Assembly: GCA_959601025.1 (NCBI GenBank)
Contig: CAUGOD010000006.1
Span: 35,394 to 99,393 of the forward strand
Direction of reading: 5' to 3'
Origin: an uncultured Oscillospiraceae bacterium
GTDB taxonomy: Bacteria > Bacillota > Clostridia > Oscillospirales > Acutalibacteraceae
DNA length: 64,000 bases
This document shows, in pieces, positions 16,716 through 24,514 of this stretch (position 1 is the first letter of the stretch; each line of letters starts with the position of its first letter). Under the pieces are notes generated by a model. It was given only the letters and a program-made list of their open reading frames with translations. It was not told the origin of the DNA and searched no databases. A program made the position numbers and the translations under genes.

Positions 16716-17654
16716 TTAGGGGCTGTTCTTTGACGAGGGCTTTCTTTCCGGCCGGCGGAAGCCCTCACCCAGCACATCGTCGGTGGAGGTGATCACCAGA
16801 AAGGCGTCGGGGTCGCGGTCCCATACCAGGGTGCGCAGCGCGTAGACCTCGGGCGGGCGTACCGCGCAGAGAAGCACCCGGCGGGGGTCGCCCGTATACG
16901 CGCCGGTCGCGTTCAGCATAGTGACGCCCCGTCCCAGCGTGCGGAGAATATCGTCCGCCACCTCCTGCTCCTTCCGGGTCATGATCAGCAGCATTTTTCC
17001 CTTGTTCTGCCCGTAAATCAGCGTGTCCATTAGGCTGGAGGAAACGAAGATCAGGATCATCGCATACAGCGCGCTCTCCAGGTTCCGGTATACTACGGCC
17101 GAGGTCGCGACCACGATCGCATCCACCAACAGGATCAGCCGACCGATCGGGATGTGGGGAAGCTTTCGCTCCAGAAGTCCAGCGATCACTTCGCTGCCGC
17201 CGGTGGTCGCTCCCCGCATGTAAATCAGGCCCAGTCCCGTTCCCGCCAGCACGCCGCCAAAGACGGCGACCAGCATGGTGTCTCCGCGGAAAGCGGGGAG
17301 GAACGGCGCCGTGGCGTCGATCACTACCGAAACCACCACTGTGGCGACGGAGGTTTTCAGGGTGTAGCTGTGCCCAAGGAATCGCCAGGCCGCCAGCAGC
17401 AGGGGGATATTGATTACCAGAATGGTGACGCCGATCGGCGCGCCGGTCAGATAGTTAACCAACGTGGACACGCCGGTTACGCCGCCCGGCGCGATGTGGT
17501 TTGGGGCGGTAAAAACATTGACCGACAGCGCATACGCTGCGCTGCCCAGCAGAATAAAAAGCCCGTCCAGCAGGGCTCGCCGCACGGTATGGCGGCGCGG
17601 TTCGCCCGGAGCGGAACGTGGGGCTTTCAGCGTGGATTCCGTGGAATGCGGCAT
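16716..17654 (-). CDS. YitT family membrane protein (DUF161/DUF2179)
   Basis: The protein has 312 residues. After a basic N-terminal tail, five to six membrane helices carry the YitT-type motifs ALSVNVFTAPNHIAPGGVTG and YMRGATTGGSEV. The last 90 residues (LIMTRKEQEVADDIL, GVTMLNATGAYTG) are the cytoplasmic DUF2179 domain. The molecular function of YitT proteins is not established. An AGGAAA site lies before ATG. It faces no obvious partner and is probably transcribed alone. Confidence 0.9.
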   Translation of the reverse strand: MPHSTESTLKAPRSAPGEPRRHTVRRALLDGLFILLGSAAYALSVNVFTAPNHIAPGGVTGVSTLVNYLTGAPIGVTILVINIPLLLAAWRFLGHSYTLKTSVATVVVSVVIDATAPFLPAFRGDTMLVAVFGGVLAGTGLGLIYMRGATTGGSEVIAGLLERKLPHIPIGRLILLVDAIVVATSAVVYRNLESALYAMILIFVSSSLMDTLIYGQNKGKMLLIMTRKEQEVADDILRTLGRGVTMLNATGAYTGDPRRVLLCAVRPPEVYALRTLVWDRDPDAFLVITSTDDVLGEGFRRPERKPSSKNSP

Positions 17655-17837
17655 AGTGTTTCCTGCCTTTCCGGACGCACGAACCGGACGGACGATTCGC
17701 GCTCCTTACATGTTTTATTGATTGTATCCTTGTGTCCAGCGGCCCGTTGTTTATCCGTTCGCCGTGTCTATAGCATAGTCTTTCCCATTTTCCCGGAAAT
17801 ACCGGGACGGAAAGCAGCTTTCTGCTTAGGCATAAAG

Positions 17838-17867
17838 AAACGCCCTGCCAAGAAGGGCAGGACGTTT
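17838..17867 (-). terminator. Terminator downstream of mrnC
   Basis: AAACG and CGTTT flank a 6-bp CCTGCC/GGCAGG stem with one C-A mismatch (17838-17849 with 17856-17867). The minus-strand tail is TTTCTTTATG. It ends the rplU-mrnC transcription block. Confidence 0.7.
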
Positions 17868-17895
17868 GAAAAATCCGTTTTTTGTTTTTCTAAGC

Positions 17896-18321
17896 CTATT
17901 CTATGCAGCCCTTTACCGTTTCGTTCGATTTGCTTTCCTTTGAAACCGGCATATGTACGGCGGCGAAGAGTTCCCGGCAGCGGGCGGTGTTTCCGGAGAG
18001 GTAGAGATAGCCGAACAGCGCTTCCAGCCCGGTCGCCCGGTGGTAGTCGCCGCCTGCCCGGGCGGTATGGGCGTTCCGGCCGCGGCGGAATACCGCTTCT
18101 TCCTCTTCGGTCAAAAGGGGAAGAAGCACATCCATCGCGGCGGACTGGGCTTCCGCCCGCACCATGGAAACCGAGAGTTTGTGGAGCGTGCCGTTCGGGC
18201 GGTTAGCTTGGCAGGCGAGCAGCTCCCGTACCATCAGCCCGTACACTCCGTCCCCTACGAACGCGAGGGTCAGGGGGGAGAGGGTGCGGGGGTCCACCTC
18301 CTGCGGATATAGCCGATCCAT
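17896..18321 (-). CDS. mrnC: Mini-ribonuclease III, 23S rRNA maturation
   Basis: The protein has 141 residues, typical for MrnC, with AAGGTGA 7 bases before ATG. LAFVGDGVY near residue 19 is the Mini-III start of the RNase III catalytic fold, RRGRNAH is a family motif, and ATGLEALFGYLYLSG is the RNase III signature helix with the catalytic acidic residues. It lacks the double-stranded RNA-binding domain, as expected. It trims the ends of 23S rRNA precursor. In many Firmicutes mrnC sits by cysS; here it is the last gene after obgE in a ribosome-assembly cluster, which suits its role. Confidence 0.95.
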   Translation of the reverse strand: MDRLYPQEVDPRTLSPLTLAFVGDGVYGLMVRELLACQANRPNGTLHKLSVSMVRAEAQSAAMDVLLPLLTEEEEAVFRRGRNAHTARAGGDYHRATGLEALFGYLYLSGNTARCRELFAAVHMPVSKESKSNETVKGCIE

Positions 18322-18373
18322 CGGCGTTCACCTTCTTTGAAATGGAGATACTTATTCAGGGGACAGGGGACGA

Positions 18374-19645
18374 TTAAGGAACAAAATCAAATTCGAAATC
18401 GTAGATGCTGACCGTGTCCCCTTCGGTCACACCGGCCTCCACCAGCGCGTCGATGATGCCACTGGACTGAAGAACCCGCTGGAAATATTGCAGGCTTTCG
18501 TAATCGTCCATGTTGACCGACTGGAGGATGCGGAGCAGCCATTCGCCTTCCACGAAGAATACGCCGTCCTGTTCGGAGACCGTGAAACGGCGGTCATGCA
18601 GGGTATCCGCGTCCGGCATGGCGGGCGGCTCCGGCTCGTAGCGGGCGATGGGGGGCAGCTTCTGCAGCAGCTCGGCGCAGCGCTTGACCAGCTCGTCCGT
18701 TCCGTGGGCGATAGCCGCCATCAGGGGAAAGAACTCATAACCCTTTTCCCGGACGGCGGCGGCAAAAGCCTCCACCGTTTCGTCGTCGGTCAGGTCGCAC
18801 TTGTTCCCCGCCACGATCATGGGGCGGGAAGCCAGAGCAGGACTGAAGGCCTCCAGCTCCCGGTTGATGACCGCGAGATCCTCCAGCGGGTCGCGGCCCT
18901 CACTGCCGGATACGTCCACCATATGGATGAGAAGGCGGCAGCGATCCACATGACGGAGAAACTCATGTCCCAGCCCCACGCCCTCGCTTGCCCCCTCGAT
19001 CACGCCGGGAATATCAGCCATGACAAAGGAGACGCCTTCCGCTACCCGCACCACGCCGAGCACGGGGGACAGGGTGGTGAAATGGTAGTTGGCGACCTGC
19101 GGCTTCGCCTCGCTGACCACCGAAAGCAGGGAGGATTTCCCGACGTTCGGGAAGCCGACCAGCCCCACGTCGGCCAGAAGCTTCAGCTCCAATCGCAGCT
19201 CGAACGCCTGGCCGGGAATGCCCGGCTTGGCAAAGCGGGGAACCTGCCGAGTTGGGGTGGCGAAATGGCTGTTTCCCCAGCCGCCCCGGCCACCCTTGGC
19301 GGCGAGAAACGGCTCGTCTCCCGACATGTCGGCCATCAGCCGGCCTGTTTCATTATCATAGATCAGGGTGCCGCGGGGAACCTTGATGACCTCGTCCCGG
19401 CCGTTTTTCCCGAAGCAGCGCTTCGCGCCGCCGGGTTGTCCGTTTTCCGCCGCGAATTTGCGGCGGTAGCGGAAATCCACCAGCGTGTTCATCCCGTCGT
19501 CGGGAACGAACAGGATATTGCCGCCCTGCCCGCCGTCTCCGCCGTCCGGGCCGCCGGCCGCCACATATTTTTCCCGGTGGAAAGTGACGGCGCCGTTCCC
19601 GCCGTCCCCGGCTTTTACTTTGATGGTTGCGATATCGACAAACAT
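18374..19645 (-). CDS. obgE: Obg GTPase, ribosome assembly factor
   Basis: The protein has 423 residues. The start at MFVDIATIK follows AAGAGG. The Gly-rich Obg fold spans about 1-158 (GGDGGQGGN, GGRGGWGN). The G domain follows with GFPNVGKSS (P-loop), DIPGVIEGA (G3) and NKCDL (G4). A C-terminal OCT domain (residues about 345-423) ends the protein, as in Gram-positive Obg. It binds the 50S subunit and is essential in most bacteria. It lies downstream of rpmA but a strong terminator hairpin separates them, so its level is probably set partly by read-through. Confidence 0.97.
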   Translation of the reverse strand: MFVDIATIKVKAGDGGNGAVTFHREKYVAAGGPDGGDGGQGGNILFVPDDGMNTLVDFRYRRKFAAENGQPGGAKRCFGKNGRDEVIKVPRGTLIYDNETGRLMADMSGDEPFLAAKGGRGGWGNSHFATPTRQVPRFAKPGIPGQAFELRLELKLLADVGLVGFPNVGKSSLLSVVSEAKPQVANYHFTTLSPVLGVVRVAEGVSFVMADIPGVIEGASEGVGLGHEFLRHVDRCRLLIHMVDVSGSEGRDPLEDLAVINRELEAFSPALASRPMIVAGNKCDLTDDETVEAFAAAVREKGYEFFPLMAAIAHGTDELVKRCAELLQKLPPIARYEPEPPAMPDADTLHDRRFTVSEQDGVFFVEGEWLLRILQSVNMDDYESLQYFQRVLQSSGIIDALVEAGVTEGDTVSIYDFEFDFVP

Positions 19646-19749
19646 AGGCGACCTCTTTTCCGTTTCTGTTTCGGCCGCATCCGGACCGCTCAAAGCAGGC
19701 GGCATCGGGTACGTTTTCGCCAGTCTTACCAGTCTCCCCCGGAGACGAT

Positions 19750-19783
19750 AAAAAAATCCCCGCCGTGATTCCGCGGCGGGGAT
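19750..19783 (-). terminator. Terminator/attenuator between rpmA and obgE
   Basis: On the minus strand a 10-bp stem (ATCCCCGCCG with its complement, 19756-19765 and 19774-19783) is followed by a run of T. It lies within the L21-Prp-L27-Obg gene series, so it should lower obgE and mrnC transcription relative to the ribosomal proteins. Confidence 0.85.
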
Positions 19784-19820
19784 TACTCCGCCACATGTCC
19801 GGGGCGGAATCCATGGCTTT

Positions 19821-20102
19821 TTACTGCTCGGCGTAAACGCTCACACGCTTGCGGTCCTTGCCGACGCGCTCGAAGCGGACCTTCCCGTCCACCAGGGCAA
19901 ACAGCGTGTCGTCGGAACCGATGCCGACGTTCGTGCCGGGATGGATGTGGGTGCCGCGCTGACGCACCAGAATATTGCCGGCCAGAACGAACTGTCCGTC
20001 CGCCCGCTTCACGCCCAGGCGCTTCGCCTCGGAATCACGGCCGTTTTTCGTGGAGCCGACGCCCTTTTTGTGAGCGAACAGCTGAATGTTTATCTGCAGC
20101 AT
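19821..20102 (-). CDS. rpmA: 50S ribosomal protein L27
   Basis: The protein has 93 residues. It starts MLQINIQLFAHKKGVGST, the Firmicutes-type L27 with an N-terminal extension that the cysteine protease Prp removes between Phe9 and Ala10; the exposed AHKKG reaches the peptidyl-transferase centre. The remainder (NGRDSEAKRLGVK, GGNI-like AGNILVRQRGT, HPGTNVGIG) is canonical. GGAGGTG lies inside the end of prp, 12 bases before ATG, so the two genes are translationally close. Confidence 0.98.
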   Translation of the reverse strand: MLQINIQLFAHKKGVGSTKNGRDSEAKRLGVKRADGQFVLAGNILVRQRGTHIHPGTNVGIGSDDTLFALVDGKVRFERVGKDRKRVSVYAEQ

Positions 20103-20109
20103 AAGAAAC

Positions 20110-20427
20110 TTACACCTCCGTAATAATCACTTGAATGTGTTCGGGATACTGCTTCTGCAGTTCGGTCAGATGCAGGAGAAAGCCTTCCATCAGGGGACGG
20201 CAGCTAACGGACGCCTGAACGGGAAGCCAAAGCGCCATTTGTCCGTTGCGGCGCCGTATTGCTGCACCGCTGTGACAAATTTCCGTCAGGGTGTTCGCCG
20301 TCATATACGCCGCGGAGGAGACCGCCGCGCATACGATGTCTTCGCCTTTCTCACCCGCGCCGGTGTGGCCGGAGAGGGTGAAGCCGGTCAGCAGGCCGCC
20401 CTTGCGGATAAACTTACTCCGCGTCAT
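20110..20427 (-). CDS. prp: Ribosomal-processing cysteine protease Prp
   Basis: The protein has 105 residues. GHTGAGEKGEDIVCAAVSS contains the catalytic pair His21 and Cys33, as in Prp (YsxB). Prp cleaves the N-terminal extension of L27, which is encoded immediately downstream, as in other Firmicutes. The ATG at 20427 overlaps the last 14 bases of rplU. Its ribosome site is weak (AAGG close to the ATG), so translation probably depends on coupling to rplU. Confidence 0.93.
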   Translation of the reverse strand: MTRSKFIRKGGLLTGFTLSGHTGAGEKGEDIVCAAVSSAAYMTANTLTEICHSGAAIRRRNGQMALWLPVQASVSCRPLMEGFLLHLTELQKQYPEHIQVIITEV

Positions 20428-20761
20428 CGGCCTTCGCGGCCCGGGGGGCTCTCGCATGGACGGCTTCGATCTGCACCTTGGTGTAGGGCTGACGATGGCC
20501 CATCTTGCGCTTGCTGCCCTTCTTCGGACGATAGGTGAAAACCGTGATCTTCTTGCCTTTGCCGTTTTTCAAAACGCGGGCGTCCACGCTCGCACCCTTG
20601 ATGTACGGCGCGCCGGTCTTCAGTTCCTTGTCGTTGTGCAGAGCAACCACTTTGTCAAACGTGACGGAGGCTTCCTCGGCCGCATCCAGCTTTTCGATGT
20701 ACAGAACGTCGCCGTTCTCCACCTTATACTGTTTGCCGCCGGTTTCGATGATGGCGTACAT
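20414..20761 (-). CDS. rplU: 50S ribosomal protein L21
   Basis: The protein has 115 residues. MYAIIETGGKQYKVENGD is the canonical L21 start; a longer open frame upstream is a leader, not protein. FTYRPKKGSKRKMGHRQPYT is the rRNA-binding loop. The C terminus has a short Ala-rich extension. It leads the rplU-prp-rpmA operon from a clear promoter 107 bp upstream. Confidence 0.98.
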   Translation of the reverse strand: MYAIIETGGKQYKVENGDVLYIEKLDAAEEASVTFDKVVALHNDKELKTGAPYIKGASVDARVLKNGKGKKITVFTYRPKKGSKRKMGHRQPYTKVQIEAVHARAPRAAKADDAE

Positions 20762-20896
20762 GGTTGGTGAGGCACCTGCCTTTTTCTTCAGACTCGCTGC
20801 CGGAAGGCGGGAGAAAACCGAAAAACGGTTTGTCCGCTTAAGGGGCCCGGGGCATGCGGCAACCGCTATTTTACCATGGTTTTCCCGCGCTGTCAA
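20762..20896 (-). promoter_or_regulatory. rplU promoter and about 100-nt leader
   Basis: On the minus strand TTGACA (20891-20896), 17 bp, TAAAAT (20868-20873). The leader of about 100 nt holds a short AAACCG/CGGTTT hairpin and ends in AGGTG before the ATG. This is where the autoregulatory L21 leader RNA occurs in Firmicutes, but I could not confirm its consensus by eye. Confidence 0.7.
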
Positions 20897-20958
20897 GCAT
20901 CCGGAAGCGGAAAAAACGGCGGCGAAGGGCGAAAAATCGCGGAAAACAGAACGAAATC

Positions 20959-20991
20959 GGGCGGGAAGGAGGCGTCGCCTTCTTCCCGCCC
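20959..20991 (-). terminator. Terminator after the cytidylate-kinase-like gene
   Basis: A 10-bp stem (20959-20968 with 20982-20991) encloses an AGGC/GCCT inner stem. On the minus strand it is followed by a T-rich stretch (GATTTCGTTCTGTTTTCC). Confidence 0.6.
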
Positions 20992-21061
20992 GTGATGATC
21001 CGCTTTTTATTGACAATCACAATAATCACAATGGCAATCGGCCGATCGGTCCGCCGCGCCG

Positions 21062-21688
21062 TCAGTCATGCTCCTGACGGTAGGCGTTCACGAAATCCTT
21101 CAGCAGCCGGACGGTATGCTCTATCCCCAGCGCGGCGCTGTCCACCGACAGGTGATAATTCCGCGCCTGGCCCCATTTGACGGACGTATAATGGTTATAA
21201 TAGGTGGCGCGCCGTTTATCGGTCTTAGCAATCTTTGCTTCCGCTTCCTTTTCCGGAACGCCGTATTCCTTCGTGATCCGGGCAATCCGGCTTTCCATGT
21301 CGGCATGAATGAAGAAATGGATAGCGCCGGGACGGTCCTTCAGCACATAGTTCGCGCAGCGGCCGACAAGGACGCAGGGACCCTCGCCTGCGATTTTCCG
21401 GATTGCGTCGAACTGGGCGAGGAACAGCTGATCGCCCAGCGGCATTCCCACGCCGCCCATCAGGCCGGCCAGCCCGTTTCCGGTGGACAGGGTGTAAAGC
21501 AGACTGCTTGGCGTATGATCCTCCGCCTGCTCCAGCACTTCGGGGCTGAGCCCGCTTTCGGCGGCGGCGCGGGTAATCAGCTCTTTGTCATAAAAGGGCA
21601 GCCCCAGTTCCTCCGCCAGCTGTTTCCCAATGATACGTCCGCCGCTGCCGTATTCGCGGCTGATAGTGATGATGGGGTACTCTTTCAT
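21062..21688 (-). CDS. Cytidylate kinase-like family protein
   Basis: The protein has 208 residues, with a strong AAGGAGG 9 bases before ATG. TISREYGSGGRIIGKQLAEE at about residues 8-27 is the P-loop region of the Cytidylate_kin2 family, with SGG in place of the classical GKS/T. LVGRCANYVL and FIHADMESRIARI are further family blocks, the latter with the LID-region arginines. The phosphate acceptor is not known for this group. Its own promoter carries an inverted repeat. Confidence 0.87.
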   Translation of the reverse strand: MKEYPIITISREYGSGGRIIGKQLAEELGLPFYDKELITRAAAESGLSPEVLEQAEDHTPSSLLYTLSTGNGLAGLMGGVGMPLGDQLFLAQFDAIRKIAGEGPCVLVGRCANYVLKDRPGAIHFFIHADMESRIARITKEYGVPEKEAEAKIAKTDKRRATYYNHYTSVKWGQARNYHLSVDSAALGIEHTVRLLKDFVNAYRQEHD

Positions 21689-21740
21689 AAGGCTTAACCT
21701 CCTTAATACAGGGTGCTTTTCATCCCTTTTGTATAAGAAT

Positions 21741-21769
21741 AGTATATGACAAAATGTGTTTTTTGTCAA
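21741..21769 (-). promoter_or_regulatory. Promoter of the cytidylate-kinase-like gene with internal dyad
   Basis: On the minus strand TTGACA (21764-21769), 17 bp, TATACT (21741-21746). An 8-bp inverted repeat TGACAAAA/TTTTGTCA (21747-21754 and 21761-21768) fills the spacer and overlaps the -35, a typical repressor position. Confidence 0.75.
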
Positions 21770-21825
21770 TTAAAGGGAAAGTGCCCCCAAAAATTTTCAC
21801 TTCCAGATTTCCGGGGATTCGGGAA

Positions 21826-21927
21826 TTGCGCCGGGTTGCCGGTTTATGGTATAATGACGTTTGGGAGAAATGCGACAGCATTTCTCGGTTGCGCTGCCAG
21901 CAAAGGCGGGCAGAGAACCGGCGGCGC
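21826..21927 (+). promoter_or_regulatory. icd promoter and two-stem leader element (copy A)
   Basis: TTGCGC (21826-21831), 18 bp, TATAAT (21850-21855), with TGG before the -10 giving an extended -10. The transcript begins with hairpin 1 (21865-21873 with 21878-21886, loop GACA) and stem 2 (21891-21898 with 21920-21927, one G-U pair). The same architecture recurs at 42.3 kb and 53.7 kb. Confidence 0.7.
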
Positions 21928-22011
21928 TTGTGAATCGTGAAGGGAGACGCCAGAAATGCCGGTGCGGCTGGGGTGCCTGAAAACAACTGACGGAAATGAG
22001 GGATCGGACGG

Positions 22012-23214
22012 ATGAAAAAGATTGCAATGACCACGCCGCTCGTGGAGATGGACGGGGACGAGATGACCCGTATCCTTTGGAAGGAGATCAAGGAGAAGCT
22101 CCTGAACCCGTTTGTGGAACTGAAAACCGAATATTACGACCTTGGTTTGCCTTACCGTGACCAGACGGACGACCAGGTGACGGTGGACGCCGCGAACGCG
22201 ATCAAAAAGTATGGCGTCGGCGTGAAATGCGCCACCATTACCCCCAACGCCCAGCGTGTGGAGGAATATAAGCTCAAGCAGATGTGGAAGAGCCCGAACG
22301 GCACCATCCGCGCCATCCTGGACGGCACGGTGTTCCGCGCACCCATCATCGTGAAAGGGGTGGAGCCGACCGTCTCCACCTGGAAAAAACCGATTACCAT
22401 CGCCCGTCACGCCTACGGCGACGTGTATAAGAACAGCGAAATATATGTGCCCGGCCCCGCGAAGGCGGAGCTGGTGATCACCGACGCCGAGGGAAACGAA
22501 CGCCGCCAGCTCATCCACACCTTCACCGGCGGAGGCGTAGTGATGGGGATGCACAATACCGACAATTCCATCGAAAGCTTTGCCCGTTCCTGTTTCAGCT
22601 ACGCCCTTTCGGTGAAGCAGGACCTCTGGTTCTCCACGAAGGATACCATTTCCAAGACCTACGACCATCGGTTCAAGGATATTTTTGCCGAGGTGTACGA
22701 GAAAGATTACAAGGAGAAATTTGAGGAAGCCGGTATCGAGTATTTCTATACCCTGATCGACGACGCGGTCGCCCGCGTCATCCGTTCGGAGGGCGGCTTC
22801 GTCTGGGCCTGCAAAAACTACGACGGCGATGTGATGAGCGATATGCTCGCCACCGCGTTCGGTTCTCTTTCCATGATGACCAGTGTGCTGGTTTCCCCGG
22901 ACGGAAATTATGAATATGAGGCGGCGCATGGCACCGTCACCCGCCACTATTACCGCCATTTGAAGGGGGAGGAGACCTCCACCAACGCGGTGGCGACTAT
23001 CTTCGCCTGGTCGGGCGCGCTGCGTAAACGGGCGGAGCTGGATGGACTGGCCGAGCTCGCGGCATTTGCGGATCGTCTGGAGAAGGCGACCATCGACACT
23101 ATTGAGGGCGGCGTGATGACCAAGGACCTCGTGGCGATGTCCACCCTTCCTCAGAAAAAGGGCGTCAATACCTTTGAATTTCTGGACGCGATTGCTGGTC
23201 GGCTGGCAGAATAA
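22012..23214 (+). CDS. icd: NADP-dependent isocitrate dehydrogenase, homodimeric type
   Basis: The protein has 400 residues. PLVEMDGDEMTRI at the N terminus is the start of the eukaryote-like dimeric IDH subfamily; TITPNAQRVEEYKLKQMWKS, GTVFRAPII (phosphorylation-loop and substrate serine region) and HGTVTRHYYRHLKGE follow. It oxidises isocitrate to 2-oxoglutarate with NADP, supplying glutamate synthesis and NADPH. No other TCA-cycle gene is near. The gene is monocistronic with a leader of about 150 nt that contains the repeated two-stem element. Confidence 0.97.
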   Translation: MKKIAMTTPLVEMDGDEMTRILWKEIKEKLLNPFVELKTEYYDLGLPYRDQTDDQVTVDAANAIKKYGVGVKCATITPNAQRVEEYKLKQMWKSPNGTIRAILDGTVFRAPIIVKGVEPTVSTWKKPITIARHAYGDVYKNSEIYVPGPAKAELVITDAEGNERRQLIHTFTGGGVVMGMHNTDNSIESFARSCFSYALSVKQDLWFSTKDTISKTYDHRFKDIFAEVYEKDYKEKFEEAGIEYFYTLIDDAVARVIRSEGGFVWACKNYDGDVMSDMLATAFGSLSMMTSVLVSPDGNYEYEAAHGTVTRHYYRHLKGEETSTNAVATIFAWSGALRKRAELDGLAELAAFADRLEKATIDTIEGGVMTKDLVAMSTLPQKKGVNTFEFLDAIAGRLAE

Positions 23215-23274
23215 CGCGCTCATGGAGCGTTGCTTTAAAGCCATACGTCGCTGAAGCAGGCGCCCAAGCGGGGA

Positions 23275-23318
23275 AAAACATTGGCGGGCCATCATTTGAT
23301 GGCCCGCCAGTGTTTTTT
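23275..23318. terminator. Bidirectional terminator after icd
   Basis: AAAACA plus TGGCGGGCCATCA (23275-23294) pairs with its complement (23297-23316) apart from one T-G position; the loop is 2 nt and TTTTTT follows. It lies between icd and the convergent glycosyltransferase gene. Confidence 0.88.
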
Positions 23319-23354
23319 AAGAAGCGATTGCAAGCATTTTGCAACAGCCCGCAT

Positions 23355-24479
23355 TTATCGGACATTTTGGGCATAGAGCTCCTGGAAAAGCTCCTCATAG
23401 CGGGATACCATGACGCGGATATCGAATTGTTTCGACGCAGTCAGGGCCGCCTCCGCCATCCGGTGACGAAGGGATGTGTCTTTCGCCAGACGGAGCATCC
23501 CCTCCGCCAGCGCGTCGACGTCGCCTACATCGACGAGGATGCCGTTCAAGCCATCCGTCACAGCGTTTGGAACGCCGCCGGCACGGGTGGATACCACCGG
23601 TCGCCCCGCCGCCATGGCTTCCATCACGGAGAGCGGGAGCCCTTCGTAATCGGAAGAAAGGACAAACACGTCGCTATCCTGTAACTGCTTTTCCACATCC
23701 GAACGGACGCCGAGTAGCTCCACACTGTCCGACAGCCCCAGTTTTTGAATCTGCTCCTCAATTTCACCACGCAGTTCGCCGTCGCCTACCAAACGGAGAA
23801 TCACGTCAGGAAATTCCTGCCTCACATGCTGGAACGCACGCAAAAGTAACCGATGATTTTTTTGAGATGAAAATCTGGCTACATTGATAAAACGAATTGT
23901 CTGATGCGGCTCAGAGATTCCTAAAGGGGCAAAACGGCGAATATCTACGCCATTGTCGATGCACGGGACGGCACTTTTTTCCAATGCATATCGAAGGCAA
24001 AGGCTTTCCTGTATTAAAGGCGAAATGGCAACCGGCGTAACTTTTTTGCGTTTATAAGATGACTTCATGATTTTTTGATAGAGAGGAGGAAGCTCCTTGT
24101 CCGCTACATTGTGAACAGTATGAACCCGTACGGGAACAGGGCAGCGTGATGCGGGAAATAGAGAATAGATTACCGCATAGAGGTGCGTATGCAGGATATC
24201 CGGCCGTTCTTCCCGTATAAGACGGGACAATTTTCCTACTAGAGAAATATCCAATCCGGGCTTTTTATCCAGATATAGCACCCGGATGCCGGTTTCCTTT
24301 GAAAAATTCTGGTAAATCGTATGACAGTGCTCCTGAGAATACAAGGACACCAGGACTGGATCGAAGCGGGAGGAATCCAGATACTTTACGATATCCAATA
24401 CCAACCGCTCCGCGCCGCCCGCGCCGATGGTCGGCAGCAGCTCCATCACCTTCAGCCGTCCCGCTGTGTGCTTTTCCAT
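23355..24479 (-). CDS. Glycosyltransferase family 4 protein
   Basis: The protein has 374 residues. The N-terminal acceptor-side Rossmann half has LLPTIGAGGAERLVLDI, the usual GT4 start. The C-terminal donor half has ARFSSQKNHRLLLRAF, DGELRGEIEE and SSDYEGLPLSVMEAMAAGRPVV, the E-x7-E nucleotide-sugar site. It transfers an activated sugar to a growing surface polysaccharide. It is the last gene of the minus-strand unit licD-polymerase-GT-GT. Sugar specificity cannot be read. Confidence 0.9.
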   Translation of the reverse strand: MEKHTAGRLKVMELLPTIGAGGAERLVLDIVKYLDSSRFDPVLVSLYSQEHCHTIYQNFSKETGIRVLYLDKKPGLDISLVGKLSRLIREERPDILHTHLYAVIYSLFPASRCPVPVRVHTVHNVADKELPPLYQKIMKSSYKRKKVTPVAISPLIQESLCLRYALEKSAVPCIDNGVDIRRFAPLGISEPHQTIRFINVARFSSQKNHRLLLRAFQHVRQEFPDVILRLVGDGELRGEIEEQIQKLGLSDSVELLGVRSDVEKQLQDSDVFVLSSDYEGLPLSVMEAMAAGRPVVSTRAGGVPNAVTDGLNGILVDVGDVDALAEGMLRLAKDTSLRHRMAEAALTASKQFDIRVMVSRYEELFQELYAQNVR

Positions 24480-24514
24480 GTGCTTTCGCCTTCTTTCGAT
24501 TTCACCGGTCCGGT

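Noticed and set aside
18488..19768. Long open frame on the plus strand (426 codons)
   Set aside because: It is antisense to obgE, which has all Obg motifs; the frame has no recognisable domain.
20762..21016. N-terminal extension of L21
   Set aside because: The canonical L21 start is at 20761, and the extension covers the promoter at 20868-20896.
21844..23295. Long open frame on the minus strand (483 codons)
   Set aside because: It is antisense to icd and extends over the icd promoter and leader on one side.
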